Of a DNA stretch of 54,617 nt, positions 1 through 9,394 are shown piece by piece. The stretch covers positions 141,279 to 195,895 of the forward strand of contig NW_003136836.1 of the NCBI RefSeq assembly GCF_000003605.2. Direction: 5' to 3'. Position 1 is the first letter of the stretch. Every line of letters starts with the position of its first letter. A program made the translations under genes and the position numbers. Source of the DNA: Saccoglossus kowalevskii (lineage: Eukaryota; Hemichordata; Enteropneusta; Harrimaniidae). The notes under the pieces were generated by a model that was not told the DNA's origin, searched no databases, and saw nothing but the letters and a program-made list of their open reading frames with translations.

Positions 1-240
1 TGACAGGGTAACCACAATGGGTTCCTAGGTTCTAGAGAGTGCTGTTGACTCTCCTAGTGGTACGGCTGGTGCCATCAGTAGACTTATTATGGAAAGGTAT
101 GTATCTCATAGTACAGACTTCAATAGAAACACACACACTGACAGGGTAACCACAATGGGTTCCTAGGTTCTAGAAAGTACTGTTGACTTTTCAGTACACT
201 TATCATTGAAAAGTACATGTCACAATATAGACTTCATTAG
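1..240. repeat. Two-copy direct repeat, 138-bp offset
   Basis: Bases 1-35 recur identically at 139-173, starting TGACAGGGTAACC and including GGTTCCTAGGTTCTAG. Both copies end near a 'tagacttca..agaa' segment (about 113-129 and 224-241). The second copy is shorter by an internal deletion. It lies in the intron upstream of the exon that starts at 289. Only two copies are visible, but the array may extend left of the window. Confidence 0.75.
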
Positions 241-288
241 AATTTTTTTTATTTGACCTGATGAGTATAAATGTTAATTATTTCTCAG

Positions 289-1064
289 TCCAGCACCTCA
301 ACATTTGAAGAAACCACGTCTGTCAGGATCACACGACTCTGGAGATATTGAATTCAATCTCATACCAGGAAACCCTGATACACCGGAAATAGTGAAAGAA
401 AGTCCCAGCATTAAAATGAAATCTGAGTGTGAGGAGTTTGGTGTGAATTATGTCAAAACTACATCCCTCGCCAAGGAGAATATGGCACAGGTAAGATTAG
501 TTTTAAATTCTTGTAATGTCTGCAAAGGTTTTGAAGTTTTGAAGTTTTTTGTGGAAGATGACAGAAAGAAAATTTGTAAAATTACATCTACCATATTTAC
601 TCTATTAGAAGCGAACATTAAACAAAAATGGTTTATTTGTACATGTATACTGTATCAGTAAAATAGCTCACATGGCTACCCAACTCAGACAGCTTCACTT
701 GTTTTGGGAACCATCGCTTATTGCACAGTTATGTAAACAATGCATATTATATGCTTTATATACATTTCATTGGACCTATATCAAAGATTTCACGACTGTG
801 CTACTTCTATTGCATTTGACACTTCATCGATTTATCGTTAGGTGGCGTTCTCAACATTGTTTCGTATATGAATATAATACTTACTGTCCTTCACAGAAAC
901 AAGCGGCTGCAGATAAAGCACTGATGTGTAACATGTATCGTAATTCGTCATTATTTAAAAAGCGCCCTCTATTAGACAGTAAGGAGAGTGAGAGTAAGAT
1001 AAGGCGAGGCTACAATGGATTTGGAGGACATCATACTTTTATTGAAACTGTATCCTTTTGTTAA
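289..1064 (+). CDS. 3' end of an unrecognised protein-coding gene (last two exons)
   Basis: I model two exons. The first is 289-490, after tttctcag and before a gtaag donor; its first base completes a split codon. The second is 897-1064, after a pyrimidine-rich stretch ending in ttcacag. They join in phase 0 at ...ENMAQ / KQAAADKAL... and reach TAA at 1062-1064. An AATAAA signal at 1093-1098, about 29 bases after the stop, fits a terminal exon. The visible C-terminus is about 123 residues, hydrophilic and lysine/serine-rich. It has basic clusters (KKPRL, FKKRP, KIRRG) that could be nuclear localisation signals. I see no catalytic motif or membrane segment and do not recognise the family. The start lies left of the window. 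The splice join is inferred; the poly(A) signal and phase agreement are the support. Confidence 0.5.
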
Positions 1065-1098
1065 CACCAGAGGGCAGTCAAGCAATTTATTGAATAAA
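1062..1098 (+). terminator. Stop codon, CTCF-like motif and poly(A) signal
   Basis: TAA at 1062-1064 is followed by ACACCAGAGGGCAG (1064-1077), which matches 13 of 14 positions of the CTCF core as I know it (CCASYAGRGGGCRS), and by AATAAA at 1093-1098. Together these mark a plausible transcript end just before the octamer minisatellite. Factor binding is inferred from the motif only. Confidence 0.45.
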
Positions 1099-1149
1099 AT
1101 TGATCTCAATCCTGAGTTTGATCTTAAGTAACCAAGGAAATTTGGTGTG

Positions 1150-2240
1150 TGACCTTGCTAACTATGAAAATTAGGGGCTTTACCTCAGTAACTATGCAAA
1201 TTGGCTTTACCTCAGTAACTATGCAAATTGGGGGCTTTACCTCAGTAACTATGCAAATTGGGGGCTTTACCTCAGTAACTATGCAAATTGGGGGCTTTAC
1301 CTCAGTAACTATGCAAATTGGGGGCTTTACCTCAGTAACTATGCAAATTGGGGGCTTTACCTCAGTAACTATGCAAATTGGAGGCTTGACCTCAGTAACT
1401 ATGCAAATTGGGGGCTTGACCTCAGTAACTATGCAAATTGGAGGCTTGACCTCAGTAACTATGCAAATTGGGCATTTGACATCAGTAACTATGCAAATTG
1501 GGGGCTTGACCTCATTAATTATGCAAATTTGACATCAGTAACTATGCAAATTGGGGGCTTGACCTCAGTAACTATGCAAATTGGAGGCTTGACCTCAGTA
1601 ACTATGCAAATTGGGGGCTTTACCTCAGTAACTATGCAAATTGGGGGCTTTACCTCAGTAACTATGCAAATTGGAGGCTTGACCTCAGTAACTATGCAAA
1701 TTGGGGGCTTGACCTCAGTAACTATGCAAATTGGAGGCTTGACCTCAGTAACTATGCAAATTGGGCATTTGACATCAGTAACTATGCAAATTGGGAGCTT
1801 GACCTCATTAATTATGCAAATTTGACATCAGTAACTATGCAAATTGGGGGCTTGACCTCAGTAACTATGCAAATTGGGGGCTTGACCTCAGTAATTATGC
1901 AAATTTGACATCAGTAACTATGCAAATTGGGGGCTTGACCTCAGTAACTATGCAAATTGGAGGCTTGACCTCCGTAATTATGCAAATTGGGCATTTGACA
2001 TCAGTAACTATGCAAATTGGGGCTTGACATCTAATTATGCAAATTAGGGGTTTGACCTCGGTAACTATGCAAATTAGCTCTTGACCTTGCTAACTATGCA
2101 AATTAGGGCCTTGACCTCTGTAACTATGGAAATTAAAGAGTTTGACTTTGCCAATTATGCAAACCAGTCCGTTTGACCTCAGTAACTATGCAAATAAGGG
2201 GATTGATCTCAGTAATTAAATGTATGCAAATATGGGTTTG
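1150..2240. repeat. 30-bp minisatellite with octamer motifs
   Basis: This is a tandem array of a 30-bp unit, each reading roughly TTGACCTCAGTAAC, then TATGCAAATT, then GGGGGC. I count about 34 exact ATGCAAAT octamers. Many units also carry TGACCT, the complement of the AGGTCA nuclear-receptor half-site; others have TTACCT or TGACAT. Units are nearly identical in the centre and decay toward the right end (2040-2240). Occasional 23-bp units lack a 7-bp GGGGCAT-type segment. Because 30 is divisible by three, two long ORFs encoding repeats of GGFTSVTMQI run through it; I treat these as by-products. Confidence 0.95.
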
Positions 2241-3452
2241 ACCTTAGTATGCTAACTAAAGGGTTAATTTAAAAAATTACATTACAGTTATTATCATAAC
2301 TGAGTACTGATATCATCTTGAAAACAAGTAAATTATTTGTGTGCGAGACCACCTGAGCAGACTGACAGTAAAAATTTTGTTGAAATATGAAAAATTAAAT
2401 TTTTCTTAAATAATCAACCGTTTGTGATACCTATTTTAGAACCAACAGACAGCTTTGCATGATGGTTAAATTATAGAAACCCTAAATCAGAATATGAAAA
2501 GTACTTGATGTATCTTTTTGCAGAAACACTACATACTTGTTAAATGTAACAATATGAAGTTTTGATTTGTTGTCGCTTTCCTTCACTACAATTCCCAGAC
2601 TGAATTCTCGGCTCCGTCATCGCGGAAAATAGTGCGGACAACTAAAAAGAAGATGGTTACAAAACCAAAAGGATCGTCGATGAGAACGCTTGATAGTTTC
2701 GTTTCGTGATACTTGGTTTTGATTTTTATAATGTCATATATTATCGTGATCAACGATTTAAGGTTAATACAAGTAACTGCTTGATTAAAAAGTCACTGTG
2801 TCTTAGAGAGAGGTGTATGCAGGCAATTTAGGATGTTGCATTCGGTTGTTTTGCTGTTTCGTTGACTTTTCTCATTTTCAAAATACTGGTGTACTTTAAT
2901 ATCAAGGTGAATTTCTCTATACATGGCCAGTTACTGGAGAACATCCGTTTTCTATGCACTGCACTGGACCGGCGCTGGACCTGAATGAACATGTAAAAGT
3001 GAAAATTGGACAATGCTACTTTCTTTGTCCTCTTTTTCAATTGCTAGTGATGATGTCCATCTTGGAGTCTGACTCTCCAGAGGGTGGTTCAGCATTAAAC
3101 CTACCAGCCACAGATCCTGAGAAAATAGCTTTTAAACATTGCATCTTCACCCATTCTTGTCATGTTTACATCAGATGAAAACTGACATCATTCTACTTTT
3201 ACTGTCGTCTATGTAAATTTGTATCCTTAAATTTTCGTACACAAGCCTTTTTTTTTTTAGTATTTATTATAATGCATTACATCTAAACTTAAATTGAGTA
3301 TCTTTGTAAAAATACATAGCCGGACATTATCGGTATGGGTTATTGCATCGAGGGATTCATATAGGAAGTAATGAAATGTATATGTTTTGTAGTATATTCA
3401 TGAAAGCGAGTCATTTCATGAGCAAGGTTTGTACGAGACATTAATTATTGAT
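2241..3452. other. Spacer with a possible promoter; no supported gene
   Basis: AT-rich sequence after the minisatellite. The CpG-containing stretch 2580-2720 includes a ZNF143-like motif and a short ATG-initiated frame at 2653 (MVTKPKGSSMRTLDSFVS, then stop). A polypyrimidine/AG site near 3048 precedes an open frame to about 3178, but no donor or family match supports an exon. I see no confident coding sequence. Confidence 0.4.
2585..2602 (+). promoter_or_regulatory. ZNF143/STAF-type promoter motif
   Basis: ACTACAATTCCCAGACTG closely matches the extended ZNF143/STAF site as I know it (ACTACAATTCCCAGAATGC), including the ACTACAA extension. In animals this motif sits just upstream of transcription starts of many mRNA and small-RNA genes. 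A CpG-bearing stretch follows immediately. The gene it would serve was not identified. Confidence 0.5.
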
Positions 3453-3655
3453 ACTGTAAAACCATTTATTTTCACTCACATTTAATTTTCACTATATTCA
3501 CTGACTTTTAAAAAGTTCACAGATTTGCCAGTAAAACAAGGTAGTTGTATTGTTAATTTGCATGTTCCTGTGTATTTAATTTAGCGGATTTTACTTATTA
3601 GCGAAAATAGTAAAATTAAAACTCGGCGAATAATTACATGTAAAGTATTTACAGT
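3453..3655. mobile_element. MITE of the ACTGTAAA family, copy A
   Basis: Begins ACTGTAAAACCATTTATTTT and ends with TACATGTAAAGTATTTACAGT-like sequence, so the outer 8 bases are perfect inverted repeats. The interior has TTTTCAC/GTGAAAA-type blocks in opposite orientation in the two halves and no ORF. It belongs to the same family as the copies at 8951, 9088, 14060, 21445, 29989, 34029, 40357 and 43815. Confidence 0.7.
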
Positions 3656-5789
3656 GAATCAAATGACTGGTTCAGACTAGCACAATCTAATTTAGTAGTA
3701 GAATTGTAAGGAGTACTTTTATTTGGGTTTCTGTAGTTGTAGAAAAATTCTTTATTGATTGTATCAAGCACAACTTGGAAGGGTAAAGAAATTTACTTGT
3801 AATATTGGTTGCCATAGCAACTTAGAACATTAATGTAAATAAAAGCATATTTTATTTTACATAACATTTTATACTTCAGCCGAAAACTTATTTTGAAACT
3901 TTCTAAAAACTTTATTTTAAATATTAAATTTTTGTTTATTTTGATATTTAATTTTGTTTGTTTTTTTGTTAGCAAGTCGAAAATAAACATATGTATATGA
4001 AAAGAGAGACTGGTTATGTTTTATTTGTTTTGAAATGTCCTGTTTGTTTGTTGATGCCTCCAATGTTATTAATGCACATCATTTTGTTTTGCAATTTGAT
4101 TCAAAATTGCCAACTGTTTTCTTAATGTTTTTCAGGTACAAATTCACTGATTTTATTTAAAGTTGGTACAAAGATCAGTCATAATTGAATACACATACCT
4201 CTCAATTTATTTTAAGTTTGTCAGCCCTTGACAGATTCATTGAACATGTTTGGTCACTTACATGTATGCAGTAATTTTGTTTTATGATTTGATTCTAAAT
4301 GGCCAATTTGTAGAGTTGTTGGTTTTATTTTCATGCGTTCTTAACCGTTACTGGATGTGCCTTGATAATGTTTATATAAAAAGTCTCAATGGTTTACATG
4401 TGCTCTTTGATTTGCTTTTCCTTTTGTTGACATTTTACTGACTTTCTGTCATTTAAAAAAAGACACCATTTAAGCAAGTGTTCTTCGGCATGCCTGAGCA
4501 GATTTCATTTAAATTTGGTGTTGTATCACTCATCCTGGTTCACCAATTCATGACATTTGATTATCGTAACTGTCGCATAAGAAAATATGATGCATATTGC
4601 TACTAAGGTCAGAGGCATCATGCCAAATATATCAGCAAAATACAACGTCAATATTTTGATCTGTTGTATTTCGTCAAAAGAAATTTACTGTATTTCAAAA
4701 ATTTGTTGTATTCTAAGTTGACTTATGATTTCCTGACTAAACAAACTTGTTGCTTTGAACAACATTGCTCCTTGCAATCTATGTCAAAATGGTGTTCCGT
4801 CATTACTGGGGCACAACTTGATGGAAAATTGCATGCTGTGAAAAAAATTGAACCTTATCTTTTTTGAGGGTTTTAGCGGAATTGAAGACTCTTTTTCCAA
4901 TAAGGTACAGAAATGAATAATTTGAAAACAGTTCAGAATCTGAAATGTTTTGGATGTGATAGCAAAATTTCCATTAAACTTTTTTTTGCTTTTTTTTCTA
5001 TGGTAATCGTATTTGTTTTTAGCAATGTTTATTTCCATCATTGCAAGTAAATGCACACAAATTCATGATGAAATTAATTTCAAAATTGGTTTGAACAAAT
5101 ATTGAGTTAACTTTTTTCACCCTCAAGGCAATTGTATTGTAAATTGATTTGTAAAATTTATTTATTCTGGTTAACACCTTTTAGCCGAAGCTAATTTACA
5201 GGGCATATACAGTTACACGAACATCATATGCTACATTTCACGACAGCATTTTATCGGAGCCCAACAGCTCGAGCCAGCAAAAATGAACCCAATAAACCCT
5301 CAAGGTTGAATCTTCGATAGGGTTGAGCCCTGACCGTATATACGCATCAGTCCCAACTATCAGAGCCGAAATCAATCGTTTCTTCAAGTAACCTCTCATT
5401 TTAATTATGGCGGAGACATCGTTTGTAATTTCACATAATTTGTGGCTTGAAAAGGGGTACGCGGTCACAGTACGGCAACATGTTCCTGCGAGGTTTTGGT
5501 TTGACAACTGTTACACATATCACAACAGTTGAACAATTACAATATGGTAATTTTACATGACAATAACTTTAGCGGATAGGCTGTAACACATTTAGCGTAT
5601 TTTAGCCGCCGTGTATCCTGTTTATTCAAGATATCTAAATCATAACAGACTCATGACTGTTTCTTTTTTTCTCCCAGCTAAACAAGATTGTGGCATGTAA
5701 AGAAACAACACAAGCACAACACCAAAATCGTTTTCAGCCATGTTTTTTTCAAATAAGTATTTTAGGGCACAGTTTCTTTCGGCTCTGAT
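3656..5789. other. AT-rich spacer, no gene seen
   Basis: Strongly AT-rich with many short homopolymer runs. The open frames here are under about 90 codons, have low-complexity composition and overlap on both strands. I find no splice-flanked exon, RNA gene or recognisable repeat copy. Confidence 0.5.
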
Positions 5790-6250
5790 CGAACTGAATC
5801 AAAGCAATCTGGCTGGTACTTTCCATTCAAGAAATCAAAAATATAATTCTTAACAAAAAATGACAAAAATATTTGGTAAACAATAAAAAATTAACAATAT
5901 CGTCACTTGCATGTACATATAATACAGGTATATTAAAGCATCGGGCTGGTAGTTTTCAAAAAGTCAAAAATATTTACCAAAAATAGAGAATTTTAGATTC
6001 TTCATCAAATTGACAAATCTAACTGAGGTCCACCCAATATACCTACATAAAGTATCAAAGCAATGAAGATGAAAATAAAAAAATTTTACCAAAAATATTT
6101 GCCAACAATAGACAGATAAATAAACCAGTATCATCACAAAATGAATAAATCCGAAAGAGGTTTACCCAAGGTACCAACTTAAAAGCAATTGATCTGGTAG
6201 TCTTTAAGAAGTTGAAAATAACAAAAATATTATCTTCAGTATTTCAACAC
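5790..6250. repeat. Degenerate tandem repeat, period about 120-136 bp
   Basis: A block reading AAAGCAATCTGGCTGGTA, followed about 25 bases later by GTCAAAAATATTTACC-like sequence, recurs near 5800, 5936, 6057 and 6181 with heavy divergence. Interval lengths vary (136, 121, 124). No coding frame is preserved. Confidence 0.5.
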
Positions 6251-6269
6251 AATGTTCAAGGCAACTTTC

Positions 6270-7020
6270 GATTTTTAACACTACTTTTCCAAATTTCCAT
6301 ACAACTTGTTTATTTCCGAATTCGTTAATTTTCAAGACAACTTCCCAAAATTCATCAAATTAAAGTTGAATTAGGATCCCCCAAAACACTTTACATACAA
6401 CGTTTCTGACTTTTACATCACCTTTTCATAACTTTCATATAGTTTCCCTGACTTCCCACTTTTTTTACATTCCCAGCAGCATGTGTTGTACTAACCAGGC
6501 TTCTTTCCCGATATTGTATTTTTTCCCCGACTTTCCATACAACTTTTATAACTTTCCAGGCTAATCTTCTGACAGACAACTTACTTCTGTCCTTCCATGC
6601 AAGGTGTTTGATTTTCAAGTCAATGTTTGAGAATTTCTATACAACTTTTCATTCTTCCATGCGATTTGTTTTTATACAACTTTTTCGTCATTACAAAAAA
6701 ACTTTACATTCAAAACAACTGTTAACCAGGCATTTTTGTTGAATATCCTAGATATTTTTGGTTACTTTTTTGACTTCCCCTGCAACCAATTTTCAAATTA
6801 GTAAACTTATTTGACTTTCAAGTCATCTTTTGACTTTGCATTCAACCGTTCAGACTTCACAAACAATCACTCCAGGATTAGATTCCAGGCAAGTATACCC
6901 ACTTTAACAACTTTTTCGGCTTTCCTGACTTTCAATACATCATCGTTTTAGACATTCAAGACAAACTTTTCGACTTTCTATGCACATTCCCATACAGCTT
7001 TCCCTGTATTCAAGGTTGCT
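6270..7020. repeat. Degenerate short-period repeat rich in ACAACTTT and GACTTTC
   Basis: Motifs such as CCATACAACTTT, AAGACAACTT, CCCGACTTTCC and TTTCGACTTTC recur at short irregular spacing through about 750 bases, with marked C/T strand asymmetry. It looks like an old, decayed minisatellite. The period (about 15-30 bases) is my estimate by eye. Confidence 0.5.
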
Positions 7021-8483
7021 TTTTTAATACAAGCCTACTTTTCTAAATTTTAATCAATTTATCGAAATGTCAAGTATTTTTTTTTAACTTTAAAGCATTT
7101 TTTCAATAAATTAATTTGTCTTTTGCAAAAATGTAACACATTTTGAAGTGTATCTCATGACTCGCAAACAATAGCACAGTAGGTCAAAACATGGAAGCTA
7201 TTGTATTAAAGTCTGCCTTGGCTTTACCAAAAATACAAGGAAACTATCACCACTGAAACAATAATCCCTCAAATGCAAAAATCAACTTCCCAACATTCAC
7301 AAAACAAACCTACATAATTCATTTCATTGTCATCACAAATTGTAGAGGTCATAGGTCAAGTCCAAAACATACAAGTGCTATCAATAGAAAGACTCCTATA
7401 GCAGAGTGATCATGAGATTGGCTTATGTGGAACGTTTAGCTTCACCAGCAGAGGCAAATACTTGCCTGAGCAAATCAAGTTTTTTGTTAAAATTTTGTGA
7501 CTATTATTGAAATTATATATATTTTAATGTGTGTAATTTGTGACGGCGATGAACATTTTTTGTATAACACCGTGAAAATTGCCTTTAATGTGTGATTAAA
7601 TTTGTAATATTGTTGACTGTGGTACTAACCTTTTGGAAAGATCATGCAAAGGGATTGAAAATTTGACCTAAGTGGTTGGCCAACTGAACCCTGCAGTAAA
7701 AAGTTAGAAAAATTAATTAAAAGTAGAGCAAAAAGCCCAAATGTGTTACAGGACCGTAATACATGCTCAAAGTATAATGTTAAGAAATAGCGTAAATAGC
7801 TGTATAAAATGAATGCAAAGTTATTAGAGTTGTTTGAAAGTTTTACCTTAGAGTTTATATGTTTGTAACCAGTCGTGGAAAGTTTGAAAAAGTGATGAAA
7901 ACCTTGTAAACTAGCCAGGATAATTGCTACAAGATTCTGTATGTTGCAAACCAGCTAACAATTCACATTTCATCCATTTCAAGTCCAAGTTCAACCAACA
8001 AAATCTCATGGTATCACGGGTATAATGCATGTTAGAAAAGAAGACATACTTTGTTTCATTGTTATTACTTTTAATTGACAACACATAACTATAATGTTTA
8101 TTTATCTAAAGATGTCTGGTCTGAGTTACAATGTAAAAATATGTCTGAGATATTAAAGTACATAGACGTCATGACAACAGTATGCAAATGAGCTACTAGT
8201 ATAGGGATTAACAAAATATCATCCTTAAATGTATTCTGTAAAATAACATGCAAGCCTCATAACTGGCAACAAATGAGCACACATTTGTGCGTAAATATGA
8301 TACAGCTTTCGTCTTGCAATAAAAAACAAAACTGAAACCAGCCATTTTGAATCAGAACATGCTGTATAACTGTAAAGTTTGATTTCATTCTGGGATGTTA
8401 AAAATGCATGATTTTAATTAATTTTCAGCTTTAAAATAGAATCCATCCAGTCATCCTGAATGGCTATGTGATTTTTATAGTCT

Positions 8484-8945
8484 GTGCCAATAGTTCAGAA
8501 TTTGTGGAATTCAAATCTAGGATGCTCACTAGTAATTCAAACCACTTGTGATTTGTTGGCAACAAATCTGAATGCATGGTACAAACCAGTAATTCAAAAT
8601 TCTTGCAATTTGAATTCATGGTATGAACCTATAAATCAGAATGCTTGGAATTTTAATTTACAACACGCATCAGAAATTCAATTTTTTTTTCAATTTGAAT
8701 TCATTATGTGTACCAGTAATTCAAAATTTGCGTGATTTTAATTGTTATGGTGCGTGCCAGTAAATCATGATGCATGGAATTTTTTTTATGGCACACAACA
8801 GTAAATCAAAATTTGTGTGGTTTGAATTTATTGTAGTACCAATAATACAGAATGCATGGAATTTTAATTTATGGTACACATCAGTAATTCAAAATTTGTG
8901 TAATTTGATTTCATGGTACATACAACAAATTCAAACCACACACAT
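8484..8945. repeat. Degenerate minisatellite, alternating units of about 40-48 bp
   Basis: Blocks of the form CAGTAATTCAAAATTTGTG...AATTTGAATTCATGG alternate with ATCAGAATGCATGGAATTTT...ATGG. The AGTAATTCAAA core or its variants occur at about 8530, 8589, 8632, 8680, 8712, 8759, 8802, 8841 and 8882, suggesting a dimeric unit of roughly 85 bp. Two ORFs on the plus strand are repeat by-products. Confidence 0.7.
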
Positions 8946-8950
8946 TTTAC

Positions 8951-9042
8951 ATTGTAAATACTTTATTTTCACTTGGAATAATTTTTTGCTATTTGCGCTG
9001 AAAAGTTTTGAAAAATGAAATTCAAATGAAAATAAAGTAAAT
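8951..9042. mobile_element. Truncated MITE of the ACTGTAAA family, copy B
   Basis: Starts ATTGTAAATACTTTATTTTC and then CTTGGAATAATTTTTTGC, and ends with GAAAATAAAGTAA. It is shorter than the full copies because the middle is lost. It sits directly next to copy C. Confidence 0.65.
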
Positions 9043-9087
9043 CACATTAGTTCAATTAATTCACGATGAAATCAAGCAGAGTAAATT

Positions 9088-9243
9088 ACTGTAAAATAAT
9101 TTATTTTACCTTGGAATTAATTTTCGCTATTTTCACTGACAGAATAATTTAGTGAAAATAAAATCCCGCAAATATACCTTTTTTCCTATATTTCACATTC
9201 AACATCTGAAAAGTCAAACATTAATTCCAGCTAAAATAAAGTC
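9088..9243. mobile_element. MITE of the ACTGTAAA family, copy C
   Basis: Starts ACTGTAAAATAATTTATTTT and then CCTTGGAATTAATTTTCGC; the right half carries the complementary blocks TTAATTCCAGCTAAAATAAAG. It lies downstream of the aspartyl-tRNA synthetase stop codon. It contains TTTATT at 9100-9105, which on the minus strand is AATAAA, the nearest such signal I see after that gene's stop. Confidence 0.7.
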
Positions 9244-9394
9244 TTCACTAAGGAAAATGACAAAAGCTGTCAACTTATTCAATCAGGGACTGATGTATTG
9301 TAGAGCTGGTATAATTACACATATCTTTGGCAAGGATTATTATCAACATGTGTCACTATAGATCCGACTTCTCCAAGAACGGGTATACTCTGAC

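Noticed and set aside
1149-1825. ORFs encoding repeats of GGFTSVTMQI
   Set aside because: They exist only because the 30-bp minisatellite unit is divisible by three. They break at the 23-bp units and no splice or start context supports translation.
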